From Ruminococcus flavefaciens (GTDB taxonomy: Bacteria > Bacillota > Clostridia > Oscillospirales > Ruminococcaceae): a stretch of 64,000 bases of DNA. The translations under genes and the position numbers were made by a program. The stretch is from NCBI RefSeq assembly GCF_900143025.1, contig NZ_FRCT01000003.1, forward strand, positions 1 to 64,000. The letters are read 5' to 3'. A model generated the notes under the pieces. That model was not told where the DNA came from. It did no database searches and saw nothing but the letters and a program-made list of their open reading frames with translations. Shown here in pieces: positions 1 to 9,330 of the stretch; the first letter of the stretch is position 1, and the number at the start of each line of letters is the position of its first letter.

Positions 1-2072
1 TATGTAATAGTTACCCATGCTTTTCCGCTCTCAATACCCTTGAATTCGATAGTTCCGCTGTCTTTGCTTGTGGGCTTAACTTCGGTTTTCTTAAGGTTAT
101 TTGTAGAGAACTTGCAATCCAATACGTCAACATTCTCAGCTACTACTGTAATGGGCTCGCCGATCATGTAAGTAGTCTTTGATGTCTCAAATTTTACAGT
201 TTCTTTATTTGTAAGTTCTTCATCAATAGCCTTGAATTTGTCTGCATTACGATTATTTGCAAATTCTTCAGCTGTAGAACCTTTATAACCGTATATAACA
301 TCAAAATCAGTAAAACCGTCGCTTGGTATTTCACATTTAGGGTTATATACAGTGATGCTGATCTTATCGGTAGCAGGAACATTTTCTACCTTTACGTTAC
401 CAGGTAAAATAACATTTCCCGATACAAAATTGTGTATCTGTTTGCCTATTTTAGTTATATTTTCAGGTATAATAAGATCATCGATATTTGTTCCAAAGAA
501 CGTTTCATCTTTGATCTCTGTCATTGTAGAAGGTATTTTTGCATTCTTTAGTCTTACACAGTATTTAAATGCACTGCTTCCAATGTCAGTAAGTCCTTCA
601 TTGAGTTTAAGGTCTGTAAGCACCAAACACTCATAAAATGCTTTTTCGCCAATACTCTCAAGAGACTGCGGCATTTCGAGCGTAGAAACAAGCCTGTTGT
701 CGGCGAACGCAGACTTTCCTATAGTTTTTAATCCACTTCCGAACTTTATGCTTTCAACTGAATAACAACCTGCAAAAGCAGATTCACCTATAGTTTCAAG
801 ACTGTCGGGAAGTTCAAGAGATTTTAATCCCGCACAGCCGCAAAATGCGGTAGTACCTATTGTTTTCAGTTTGCTTCCGAAAGGAAAGCTTTCAAGCTTA
901 TTCAATCCAAAGAAAGCGCTGGAGCCAATGCTTTCAAGTCCTTCACAACCTTCAATGCTGACAATGTTCATGCAGGGAGCGAAAGCCTGATCACCTATAA
1001 CCTTAACATTTTTACCTATAACTATTTTCTTTATCTGAAAATATATTGAAGGAGATGAAACTTTATACTCACCAGGATTTAAATTATACTTTACAACAGG
1101 CACTCCGCCTACTTCATCAGGTATAATAAGTGTATCATCAACTAATTTATCTATATATGCAACTTCGAGTCCGCCTTCACATTCTGCAAATGTCATTCCA
1201 TACTTTTTAAGACACTCTAATTCGTCAATAGCAGAAAGTTCAAATTTCTCGTAATCGCCGTTTTCGTACTGCTCGGGAGTACAAAATCTTACGTTGTATT
1301 TTACAGCGAATTCATGTGCTTTAGATTCTTCATCACATACGATCAGGCACTTATCCCAATTGCTTTTTTTGCTGACAGTGTTTATAAGAAGCTCGCATTC
1401 ATGGTTTTTGATTATAATTTCAGCATTAGCATTATAATTTGTACTCGTTGTTGCAGGGCTCATACCAGCAGGACAGTCATAAAGCTTTTTTACACCTTCG
1501 GGAATAACAAGCTTCTTGATACTGGTTCTTGCGAATACAGAATCGCCGAGATATGTAACTTTTTCGCCGATCTCAAACTCAGATAAAAGAAGACAATTTT
1601 CAAATGCCATATCACCAATACGCTCAAGATTGCTTCCACCATTTACCTTAGCAAGGCTAACACAACTCTTAAATGCACATGAATCTATTCTTCTCAGTTT
1701 GTCATTAAGTGTTACTTCTTTAAGTAAAGAACAATTTTCAAAAGCGTAGATATCAATGCAATCTACATTCTCACCGAGAACGACCGTTTCTATAGCTGTA
1801 TCTCTGAATGCAGAATATTCGATGTTTGTTACGGGACAGCCGTTTACTTCTGCAGGGATAATAATATCCTTCAGTTTAGTATCAGCAAGTCCTTCAACAA
1901 TAGCAGTGTCTCCTCTGAAGGAATACTTGATGCCATTACTTGTGACAATTTCTTTTGTCGAATCAGCAGCGTATGATTTGCTGATATTAAATGTGTTTGC
2001 AGTATTAAATGGATATGCTCCCCCAACGAGCACAAGTGCCATTACCGCAGCAATAATTCTTTTGATCTTCAT
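1..2072 (-). CDS. BspA-type leucine-rich repeat surface protein (3' partial)
   Basis: The reading frame is open from an ATG with an AAAGGAG ribosome binding site to the window edge (about 690 codons, no stop seen), so the C-terminus is missing. Residues 1 to about 30 form a signal peptide (MKIKR, then a hydrophobic run). Residues about 60 to 560 are BspA/LRR_5-type repeats of about 23 residues, with recurring motifs such as 'FENCSLLKEV', 'IGDMAFENC' and 'IPEGV'. A beta-rich Ig-like segment follows (around 'YMIGEPITVVAENV' and 'SGKAWVTIT'). Proteins of this family are secreted or cell-attached adhesion or scaffold proteins in gut and rumen bacteria. Any dockerin or anchor would lie beyond the edge. 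It is separated from the next gene by a terminator and reads in the same direction. The specific ligand cannot be told. Confidence 0.85.
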   Translation of the reverse strand, partial: MKIKRIIAAVMALVLVGGAYPFNTANTFNISKSYAADSTKEIVTSNGIKYSFRGDTAIVEGLADTKLKDIIIPAEVNGCPVTNIEYSAFRDTAIETVVLGENVDCIDIYAFENCSLLKEVTLNDKLRRIDSCAFKSCVSLAKVNGGSNLERIGDMAFENCLLLSEFEIGEKVTYLGDSVFARTSIKKLVIPEGVKKLYDCPAGMSPATTSTNYNANAEIIIKNHECELLINTVSKKSNWDKCLIVCDEESKAHEFAVKYNVRFCTPEQYENGDYEKFELSAIDELECLKKYGMTFAECEGGLEVAYIDKLVDDTLIIPDEVGGVPVVKYNLNPGEYKVSSPSIYFQIKKIVIGKNVKVIGDQAFAPCMNIVSIEGCEGLESIGSSAFFGLNKLESFPFGSKLKTIGTTAFCGCAGLKSLELPDSLETIGESAFAGCYSVESIKFGSGLKTIGKSAFADNRLVSTLEMPQSLESIGEKAFYECLVLTDLKLNEGLTDIGSSAFKYCVRLKNAKIPSTMTEIKDETFFGTNIDDLIIPENITKIGKQIHNFVSGNVILPGNVKVENVPATDKISITVYNPKCEIPSDGFTDFDVIYGYKGSTAEEFANNRNADKFKAIDEELTNKETVKFETSKTTYMIGEPITVVAENVDVLDCKFSTNNLKKTEVKPTSKDSGTIEFKGIESGKAWVTIT

Positions 2073-2330
2073 ATTTTTTACTCCTTTAATATCATTAGCC
2101 TTTCGGCTTATATTGCATTATATATCTAATTTACCATAAAAGCAATATTTCAAGTGTGAAATTTACAATTTCGTAACATTTACAAAAACACTTTTGGGAC
2201 AAATAATATATCTTAAACAACGCTATTTGTCAGTTTCAGACACTTCAAGCTATTATATGCAAATTGTTTTCAACTATTATTTCAGCTTTTTATCGAATAC
2301 GCTTAATCCGAGTAAATGAATCAAATAGAA

Positions 2331-2366
2331 AAACCATGCAAGCATAATGAGCTTACATGGCTTTTC
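2331..2366 (-). terminator. Rho-independent terminator of the multi-EF-hand gene
   Basis: On the minus strand a stem CCATG-t-AAGC / GCTT-g-CATGG with a short loop is followed by TTTTTC, directly after the stop of the EF-hand protein gene. The rest of 2073-2384 is AT-rich and must hold the promoter of the LRR gene; no clear -35/-10 pair was picked out. Confidence 0.6.
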
Positions 2367-2384
2367 ATGTATAAATCTATATCA

Positions 2385-4718
2385 TTATTTCTGAACTGAG
2401 TTTTCAGAGTAAGTTGTAAGAATTGAAGATGCATCAACGCTGTCTATGGCACCGTCACCATTGTAATCTGCAAGATACTCCATTTTGGCTTCGGTTACAG
2501 GAGAGATATCTGCTTCAACGGACATCTGAGAATAGTATTTGAGGACTTCGCACGAGTCAACTGCTGTTAATTTGCCGTCAAGGTCAACATCGCCTGCTTC
2601 CTTGTCCTTGCAGAGCTGCTCGATATATGGTCTGATATCGCTGAGGTCAACAAGTCCCTTTTTCTCAAGGAGCTGGAGGTAGTAGATATCAAGCTTGTAC
2701 TGAGGCTGTTCAAAAGGCCAGCCTACAGCGGCTTGGAATAGCATGAAATCGCCGAATGTTCCGGGGATATCATCATTGTCAAGCTCTACATTCCGGTCGA
2801 TAAAATTCCACATAACAGCAGGAAGTATGCTTTCCTCAGCAGTTATTCCTTTGGCAAGGTCGTTAATATACAGCTCAAAGACATATGAATCCAGATAGTT
2901 TATCTCGCCGTCCTTGTTTATGTCGAACATATCATTTTTGAGACCGCTTTTCAGCACACCCTTTGCCTCATCTATCAGTGCTCTGTAAATGTCGTTATCA
3001 TGCATATAATCGTGATCTGCGATAGCTGTATGATACTTTTCGGACTGTTTTCTTTCGTAAATATTATTATTCTGACTATCTGACTTGTTAAAGAATTTGT
3101 TTAATATCCATGATAACTCATCTCTGAAGCTATCACTTAAAGAATGATCGCAAAGGATAAGGTCTCCGTGATACTGCACATAATACAGACTGCTCATATT
3201 TATCATATCAAGCTCTGTATTGCTGACGATATATCTTGCGATAACTTCAAATACCGTCTGATCGCACAGGTACATATCGTCATTGTAGTGATTTATAGAC
3301 GAATAAACATAGTCGTATAACGGCTCGCACTTATCCCATAGGTGCTGCTTGAACTCCTCTGACATAGGAAGACGCTTGCGAAGAGGATTATCTTTATCGT
3401 CAACGATCCATGTCTGACCGTTGATAATTTTTTCGACATTATTAAACTGTGCGAAATAACCTTCCTTGCATATCGGACCGCCCTCATCGGCAGAAGCCAC
3501 TTCATAGATATAAATATCGTAGAGGTCTTTCAGATCAACGACTCCGTCCTCATTTATGTCAAAGCTGTACTTGTCTGCGTCATAGTTTTCAACGAATCTC
3601 TTATAATATGCGTCATTATACTTATCAAAGGTATACTCATTAGGAAATATATGGCTTCTTAAATCATAGAAGAAATAGTCTATAAAGCTGTTTTTGTTCT
3701 CGTCCGAACCATAGGTATAGCTCTCATCAACATAAACATTATGAAGCAGCTTTTCTCTCAGCTCGTCAGGAGCATCGGGAGATACTGTTCTGTGAACGTG
3801 CGTAACAGGATCTGTATTCGCAGGGAGCAGATATTCGGTATTATCTATATAATTTCCGTAATCTTCCGGCATATACCTGAGTTCACATACCTCTCTGAGC
3901 AGATCGGTATCGAGAGTATCTACAGCTCCATCCTTGTTGAAATCTCCGTATGCAGCACATCTTGCAGCATAGCCCTCGGGAAGCGACTGCGGCTCGTTCA
4001 TAAATGTGAAAAGCGCATATGAATCGAAGATGTCCAGCTTTCCGCTGCCGTCAAAGTCCATTTTATCGAGATTATCCTCGATGTAAAGGACAGCGTCCGT
4101 GAGAGGACCGAAAGGCTTAGGGGTGTACATGGCTTCTGCATTTGCAGGCATCTGAACTGCGCCTGATGATGCCATAGCTGCTGCTGAGAGAGCAGCAAGA
4201 TATTTTTTTACGTTTACGACCTTCATTCTGATTACCTCCTTGCAATCAATATCACTTAGATCTGTTGTTATCGGTATTTGTGGAACAGTTGTATCAGCTG
4301 TCTGAGCAGTTGTTGCAATAACAGGTGATACTGCATTTGAATTTGTATGTGACACAGCCGATGTTATCACTGAGGACGTGCTTTTTGAAGCTGAAGAAAC
4401 TGTGGTAACCGCTTTCTTTTCTGTTTCTGAAACAGCCGTTGTGTATGTAATTGTATGTTCTGAAGCGTTATACACAGTTGTAACGGTCTCAGTCGGGAGC
4501 ACCGTTGTCGCATCAGTAAATGATATTACCTCGTTATCCTTTAAAGGCTGACTATAGGAGAAATAGTTAACAGCTCCAACTGTTATCAGACCTGCAGCAG
4601 CTATGGCTGAAACCGTGGCACAGGCTTTTTCTATGCGTATACGCTTTTTCTTCTTCTGCTCAAGATATTCGTCCCTTATCCTGAATACTGCATCAGCAAT
4701 ATCTTTAGTATTTCTCAT
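2385..4718 (-). CDS. Anti-sigma-like membrane segment fused in frame to multi-EF-hand/dockerin protein
   Basis: This frame of about 777 residues joins two things. Residues 1-160 look like the membrane partner of the upstream ECF sigma factor: a charged cytoplasmic start (MRNTKDIADAVF, a KKKKRIRIE stretch), one membrane segment at about 32-53 and a Ser/Thr-rich tail. There is no stop. Residue 165 is a Met preceded by a perfect ribosome binding site and followed by a second, complete signal peptide (MKVVNVKKYLAALSAAAMA). The rest, about 613 residues, holds at least six dockerin-like EF-hand loops (e.g. DFDGSGKLDIFDS, DINEDGVVDLKDL, DVDLDGKLTAVDS, DYNGDGAIDSVDA). The last two form a C-terminal dockerin. 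The gene may therefore make a long fusion, a separate secreted protein, or both. The ATG chosen overlaps the sigma gene by 14 nt and has GGAAGG upstream; a TTG 27 nt earlier is less likely. The role of the EF-hand part is unknown. Confidence 0.75.
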   Translation of the reverse strand: MRNTKDIADAVFRIRDEYLEQKKKKRIRIEKACATVSAIAAAGLITVGAVNYFSYSQPLKDNEVISFTDATTVLPTETVTTVYNASEHTITYTTAVSETEKKAVTTVSSASKSTSSVITSAVSHTNSNAVSPVIATTAQTADTTVPQIPITTDLSDIDCKEVIRMKVVNVKKYLAALSAAAMASSGAVQMPANAEAMYTPKPFGPLTDAVLYIEDNLDKMDFDGSGKLDIFDSYALFTFMNEPQSLPEGYAARCAAYGDFNKDGAVDTLDTDLLREVCELRYMPEDYGNYIDNTEYLLPANTDPVTHVHRTVSPDAPDELREKLLHNVYVDESYTYGSDENKNSFIDYFFYDLRSHIFPNEYTFDKYNDAYYKRFVENYDADKYSFDINEDGVVDLKDLYDIYIYEVASADEGGPICKEGYFAQFNNVEKIINGQTWIVDDKDNPLRKRLPMSEEFKQHLWDKCEPLYDYVYSSINHYNDDMYLCDQTVFEVIARYIVSNTELDMINMSSLYYVQYHGDLILCDHSLSDSFRDELSWILNKFFNKSDSQNNNIYERKQSEKYHTAIADHDYMHDNDIYRALIDEAKGVLKSGLKNDMFDINKDGEINYLDSYVFELYINDLAKGITAEESILPAVMWNFIDRNVELDNDDIPGTFGDFMLFQAAVGWPFEQPQYKLDIYYLQLLEKKGLVDLSDIRPYIEQLCKDKEAGDVDLDGKLTAVDSCEVLKYYSQMSVEADISPVTEAKMEYLADYNGDGAIDSVDASSILTTYSENSVQK
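4224..4241 (-). promoter_or_regulatory. Internal ribosome binding site and start codon inside the fused frame
   Basis: AAGGAGG lies 8 nt before an in-frame ATG that begins a full signal peptide. The upstream codons over this site (CKEVIR) look like ribosome-binding DNA read as protein. This supports independent translation of the secreted EF-hand protein from 4226 down to 2385. Confidence 0.8.
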
Positions 4719-5259
4719 AAATAAAGCCCTTCCTTTCCAGTTCAATTTTTAACGACTTTCTCGCTCTAAAAATCAGATCGCTGACCTGTCGTTTGGCTTT
4801 GTGCATAATTTGAGCAATATCCGAAGTATCAAGGTCCTCAAAATACATAAGGTAAAGCACCTGATAATAATCAGGATTAAGGCGTTTCATAGCTTTATAA
4901 AGTTCAACATTCTGCTCTTCCCTAAGAAATTCCTTCTCTGTATCTGTGACATCGGATATATGCAGCTGCTCATCAAGAGATAGATCTGAAATTTTTTGAT
5001 TTTTCCTCAGATGGTCGATTGCACAGTTCCTCGCAATAGTGAACAGCCATGTTTTAAATGAACATTTTCCTTTGAAAGCAGGCTTTTTTATAGCAAGCTT
5101 AACAAAGGTATCCTGCATTATGTCTTCCGCAAGATTCATATCATTCACTATACTATTGAGGTAAAGCGACATTCCCTCATGATATTCATCAATTATTTCT
5201 ATTAATCCATTATCATCACCATCAAGGAAACGGCGGTAGCGATCTGCATCGTTTCCCAT
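4705..5259 (-). CDS. RNA polymerase ECF sigma factor
   Basis: This 184-residue protein is the usual length for an ECF (group 4) sigma factor. Region 2 is visible at about 25-95, with 'NLAEDIMQDTFVKL' and 'FKTWLFTIARNCAIDHLRK', which bind core polymerase and melt the -10. Region 4 is at about 115-175 ('LNPDYYQVLYLMYF', 'DTSDIAQIMHKAKRQVSDLIFRARKSL'), an HTH for the -35. A strong AAGGAGG precedes the ATG. The overlap with the downstream membrane gene suggests translational coupling of sigma and anti-sigma, the common ECF arrangement. The target genes are unknown; nearby surface and dockerin proteins are candidates by position only. Confidence 0.93.
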   Translation of the reverse strand: MGNDADRYRRFLDGDDNGLIEIIDEYHEGMSLYLNSIVNDMNLAEDIMQDTFVKLAIKKPAFKGKCSFKTWLFTIARNCAIDHLRKNQKISDLSLDEQLHISDVTDTEKEFLREEQNVELYKAMKRLNPDYYQVLYLMYFEDLDTSDIAQIMHKAKRQVSDLIFRARKSLKIELERKGFIYEKY

Positions 5260-5871
5260 ATGATTCCCTCCTTAAAATATTAAGGCAAATTTGCTTTCTA
5301 TATATTAGACGTATGAACTTTTGATTTTACGCATCTAAATTTTACAAATTTCAGATTTTTTGTAATTTTCAATTATATCATATCATTTCAGCTATAATGT
5401 GTCAATTATAATATGTATAAAAACGAATCCGTGATATCCTTATATAATTACTTATCAAAGATACATAAACGCCATTGATTGTTTAACTTATTTATTTCAT
5501 TTAAGTATAAATGCCAGCAGAAAAATTACATATTACAACATAAAATTGTTCTGATTATTTCCCGATTCTATTTTTACATTATCAAAGTAATACCATCCTT
5601 TCCAAAACGTAAATATATTGATATATTATTGCCTATTATATCATGACATTACTAACTAATTAATCATATTTTGCGGTATTGTGACCAATAATTGCTGAGG
5701 TACAATTATATGCTTTACAATACATTCTTATATGATGTATATTATTTTTAAGAGTTATTGTACAATAGTGTTATGTTTTAAGTTGCAAAAAACATACACT
5801 ATCCACATAGCTCAAAAAAGTCGCTGTAAAACTAAAGCGAAAATTTAATTAACTTTATTTGGGAGGTACTT
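5260..5871. other. AT-rich intergenic region between divergent genes
   Basis: About 610 bases of very AT-rich DNA separate the leftward sigma gene and the rightward esterase gene. Both promoters should lie here. I see no ORF, strong hairpin or RNA motif, and no unambiguous consensus promoter. Confidence 0.5.
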
Positions 5872-8190
5872 ATGAAAAAACACTTTAATTTTAATGAAAC
5901 AAAAGTTATTTTAAAGCGTTTCATGAAAATCGGCACATCTCTTGTACTGGCATTATCCACCCTGAGTTTATTTCCGTCCACTCCTAAACAAGCTGTATTT
6001 GCCGCTGATACCATAAAAATAATGCCTTTAGGCGATTCTATCACATACGGTATGGCTGATGAAGGCGGTTACAGAAAATACCTGAGTTATTTTTTACAGC
6101 AAAACGGCTACAGCAATGTTGATCTTGTCGGTCCTGAAGGAAAGGATTCGGCTTCTTTCAATTATAACGGTCAGAAAGTAAATTATGACGACAATCACGC
6201 CGGTTACAGCGGTTATACTATAACAAATCTACAAGGAGGCTGGTTTGGTCAGCTCAACGGTATCCTTGAAACAATGCAGGGCGGAGATTATATAAAAAAG
6301 TATTCTCCTGATATTATTCTTCTTCAGATTGGTACTAACGATGTGTCAAACGGTCATCTGGACGGCTCGGAAGAACGGCTGCATACTCTTCTTGATTATC
6401 TGAAAGAAAAAATGCCATCTGACGGAAAGATTTTTCTTACAACTATACCGGATCTTGGCAATACAGGCTGGGGCGGTAATTCAAATGGAGATATCGCAAA
6501 ATACAATGAACTCATTAAAAAAGTAGCAAATGACTACAGCAGCAAAAATGTTATTTATGCTGATATCCACAGCGTAATTGACGCTTCTAAGGATCTCGCT
6601 GACGGAGTACACCCGAATGCAGGCGGCTACGAAAAAATGGGAAAATACTGGTTTGAAAAGATTGAAAGCTATTTAAAATCTCCCGATATTTCACAGTCCT
6701 CTGAAACTACTCCACCCACTCCCGTAAATAACGATCCAGAGTTTATATATGGTGACCTTGATGGCGATAAGACAATAACCTCCCTTGATCTGCTTATTAT
6801 GCGAAAGGGGCTTATCGGTGATTTCAAGGATAATTCAGTAAAAAAAGCTGCTGACATAGATCAGAACGGAAAGCCAGAAATAGCTGACCTTGTCCAACTA
6901 CAAAGCTTTATCCTCGGTAAGATAAAGGAATTCACAGTTGCTGAAAAACCAACTACCGAAAAGCCATTTTTTGAAAAGACATACAACTTCCCTTCCGTAA
7001 ATCAGCTAAAGAGCTCAAAGGATATCCCTGATCCGTTTATTTTTATGGACGGTTCAAAAGTTGAATCAACTGATGACTGGTGGAAGCGTCAGAATGAAAT
7101 AAGCTGTATGTATGAGTATTATATGTACGGCAAATGGATAGACGGTTCAGACGACGAAACAACATACAGCATCAGCGGAAACAGTATGACTATTAACGTC
7201 AAGCGTAAGAGTACAGGTAAAACAGCTTCCTTCAAAGCAATTATCAATCTTCCTAAGAACGTTCGTCACGAGGGCGGAGCTCCTGTTATTTTAGGTATGC
7301 ACAAGGGTGTTTCCGAAAGCACTGCTACATCAAACGGATATGCTGTAATAACATATGACAGCGACGGTATGTTCAACGCTCCCGGTACAGCACAGGATAA
7401 CAACCAGCATAAGGGCGCTTTCTACGACCTTTATCCATATGGCAGGAACTGGGACGAACAGACAGGCGACCTTATGGCGTGGTCATGGGGCATAAGCAGG
7501 ATACTCGACGCGCTTTATGCAGGTGCCGCTAAGGAACTCAATATAAATCCGGACAGTTCTATCGTAACAGGCGTTTCAAGATACGGCAAGGCAGCAGCTG
7601 TTTGCGGAGCTTTTGAGACACGTATCAAGATGTGTGCTCCTTCATGCTCCGGCGCAGGCGGACTTGCACTTTACAGATACAGCTCCGTAGGAAAAACATA
7701 TGATTTTTCAAGCAAGGGAGGTTCTTCATCTTATACATATAAGGAAAATGAACCTCTCGGCAGCTTACAGGCTTCAGGTGAACAAGGCTGGTTCAACGGA
7801 AGATTTATGGAATTCAGAGATGCAAACCAGTTCCCTATGGATCAGCATATGCTGGGTTCACTCTGCTGCGATCCGAACAGATACCTCTTTATAATCGGCT
7901 CATGTGAGAGCGAAGACTGGGTAAATGCACCTTCTGTATGGATGGCATATCTTGGTATGAAGCATATCTGGGATTATGTAGGCTTATCCGATCATCTTGC
8001 TATCAATATTCATAAATCAGGTCATGCAGTTATAGCGGAAGATGTCGAAAAAATGATCCAGTACTTCGATTATCACGTTTATGGAATAAAGTCTAAAATA
8101 AACCTCGACGAGCTTCAGACTTCTGTTTTTGCACTTCCTAAAAATAAAGACTCCTTCGCTGACACATTTGCTTCAAAGTGGCTATACTAA
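5872..8190 (+). CDS. cesA: Bifunctional CE3 acetylxylan esterase - dockerin - CE15 glucuronoyl esterase
   Basis: A secreted, cellulosome-type hemicellulose esterase of 772 residues. After a signal peptide (about 1-45) comes an SGNH hydrolase of family CE3 (about 46-268) with blocks GDSITYG, GTNDV and DGVHPNAGG; this family removes acetyl groups from xylan. A dockerin sits in the middle (about 288-352, loops GDLDGDKTITSLD and ADIDQNGKPEIAD). A CE15 domain (about 370-745) follows, with nucleophile Ser about 569 in GVSRYGKAA, an acidic residue in the SCESED stretch (about 679) and His about 718 in KSGHAV. CE15 enzymes cleave glucuronoyl esters joining xylan to lignin. The order CE3-dockerin-CE15 is, from memory, that of R. 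flavefaciens CesA, hence the symbol. GGGAGG lies ahead of the ATG. It is a single-gene unit ending at a terminator. Confidence 0.92.
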   Translation: MKKHFNFNETKVILKRFMKIGTSLVLALSTLSLFPSTPKQAVFAADTIKIMPLGDSITYGMADEGGYRKYLSYFLQQNGYSNVDLVGPEGKDSASFNYNGQKVNYDDNHAGYSGYTITNLQGGWFGQLNGILETMQGGDYIKKYSPDIILLQIGTNDVSNGHLDGSEERLHTLLDYLKEKMPSDGKIFLTTIPDLGNTGWGGNSNGDIAKYNELIKKVANDYSSKNVIYADIHSVIDASKDLADGVHPNAGGYEKMGKYWFEKIESYLKSPDISQSSETTPPTPVNNDPEFIYGDLDGDKTITSLDLLIMRKGLIGDFKDNSVKKAADIDQNGKPEIADLVQLQSFILGKIKEFTVAEKPTTEKPFFEKTYNFPSVNQLKSSKDIPDPFIFMDGSKVESTDDWWKRQNEISCMYEYYMYGKWIDGSDDETTYSISGNSMTINVKRKSTGKTASFKAIINLPKNVRHEGGAPVILGMHKGVSESTATSNGYAVITYDSDGMFNAPGTAQDNNQHKGAFYDLYPYGRNWDEQTGDLMAWSWGISRILDALYAGAAKELNINPDSSIVTGVSRYGKAAAVCGAFETRIKMCAPSCSGAGGLALYRYSSVGKTYDFSSKGGSSSYTYKENEPLGSLQASGEQGWFNGRFMEFRDANQFPMDQHMLGSLCCDPNRYLFIIGSCESEDWVNAPSVWMAYLGMKHIWDYVGLSDHLAINIHKSGHAVIAEDVEKMIQYFDYHVYGIKSKINLDELQTSVFALPKNKDSFADTFASKWLY

Positions 8191-8220
8191 AGAGTAACGC
8201 AATTTCACAAGAATAATTAA

Positions 8221-8256
8221 AAAAATGCGGGCATAGAACTGTCCGCATTTTTTTTA
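8221..8256. terminator. Bidirectional terminator between esterase and sortase genes
   Basis: AAAAATGCGG and CCGCATTTTT pair around a 12-nt loop, giving an A-rich side and a T-run in both directions. It lies between two convergent genes. Confidence 0.85.
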
Positions 8257-8263
8257 AACATAC

Positions 8264-8770
8264 TTATTTACTTAGCTTGCCGACAACTGCCTGTCTGAGT
8301 TTACCGTCATCAGTACATGATATAACAGTTATCCTGTCATCGCCGAATTCATTCAGTACTTCTGTCTTGTCGGGAGAAATTATCTGATAATCCGTAACGA
8401 CATAAGTGTATTTTGTGCGATTATCGTCGATATCAGTTACGTACATGGTATCACCCTTTTGCACCTTGTCAAGATCATTGAATACCTCGGCATATATGGT
8501 GCTGTTATGACCTGCAATGCAAAAATTCCCATGCCCGGGCGAACCGGTCCCAACAAAATGTCCTGCCGATGCTTCAAGCTCTTTCTTACCCGTTCCTTCA
8601 AGAACAGGAACTTTTATTTCAAGCCTTGGTATTTCAAAAACGATATTCTCTTTCAGCAGCTTACGCAGATAAATCTCTCTGCTGACCTTTCTATATGTAA
8701 AAAATCCAAGTACAGAAAGACCGCAAAATATCATGGCATAGCCTAAAATGCGCAGTTTTTTCTTTTTCAT
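8264..8770 (-). CDS. Sortase (probably class D-like)
   Basis: A 168-residue membrane cysteine transpeptidase with an N-terminal signal anchor (about 9-25). The catalytic triad is visible: His88 in CIAGHNST, Cys152 in VISCTDDG and Arg159 in KLRQAVVG. Sortases cut LPxTG-type signals and attach the protein to the cell wall. The gene lies directly downstream of an LPQTG-bearing frame in the same direction, so that protein is its likely substrate. The class is judged from the small size and the cysteine context and is less certain than the family. No clear ribosome binding site is seen; a hairpin lies just before the start. Confidence 0.9.
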   Translation of the reverse strand: MKKKKLRILGYAMIFCGLSVLGFFTYRKVSREIYLRKLLKENIVFEIPRLEIKVPVLEGTGKKELEASAGHFVGTGSPGHGNFCIAGHNSTIYAEVFNDLDKVQKGDTMYVTDIDDNRTKYTYVVTDYQIISPDKTEVLNEFGDDRITVISCTDDGKLRQAVVGKLSK

Positions 8771-8785
8771 ATTCTTATTGTATAT

Positions 8786-8815
8786 GGCAGCATCGACTTT
8801 AAAGCCGATGCTGCC
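8786..8815. repeat. Near-perfect hairpin between LPxTG frame and sortase gene
   Basis: GGCAGCATCG and CGATGCTGCC pair over 10 bp around an inner CTTTAAAG palindrome. On the coding (minus) strand no T-run follows, so it may be an RNA-stabilising or attenuating structure rather than a full terminator. Confidence 0.7.
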
Positions 8816-8823
8816 TTTGTGTT

Positions 8824-9330
8824 TTAGCCTTCTTTTCTATTTCGTATAACTATCACCGCACCGCCAAAAGTTACCATAAAAGCAAGAAATGCAATTGCAT
8901 TATAATCTAAAGGATAGCCCGTCTGCGGCAATGTAGTAGTTTGTGTTGTTGTACTTTCACTCGTTGTAATTTTGGTTGTAGTTTTTTTAGTTGTGGTACT
9001 TTCTGTTGCTGTGCTTTCGGTAGTAGTTTTCTCGGTTGTAATACCTTCTTTTGTTGTACTTTCGGTTGTGGTAGTAGTAAACGATGTTGTTGCAGTGCTT
9101 GTATTTGATGAAGTTGTCGTATCGGGCGGTGTTATATCCTGCTCTGACTTTCCGATGACATTAACAACACTTACAGGTGTAACAATATTTAATTTGTCAT
9201 GTCTTGCGCTTATTACATTTCTACCGGGTTCTGAAAACTTCAATTGACATCTTTTATTTTTATCTATATAAATACCTGTATTTTTACCGTTTAATACTAT
9301 CTCAGCACCTTCTAAGGAATACTCTTTAAC
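8824..9330 (-). pseudogene. 3' part of LPxTG cell-wall protein, cut off by in-frame TAG
   Basis: This stretch is in the same frame as the gene just upstream and is separated from it only by a TAG codon. It continues with VKEYSLEGAEIVLNG and then a long Thr-rich stalk (TTT/TES repeats). It ends in a sorting signal: LPQTG about 30 residues from the end, a hydrophobic segment and a basic tail (RNRKEG). It has no signal peptide of its own, and the only early start (TTG at 9243) has no good ribosome binding site, so it is unlikely to be an independent gene. Without it the upstream protein has no wall anchor. A sequencing error is possible. Confidence 0.8.

Noticed and set aside
8972..9247. Plus-strand Val-rich open frame opposite the LPxTG stalk
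   Set aside because: It is the mirror of Thr codons on the other strand and has no ribosome binding site.
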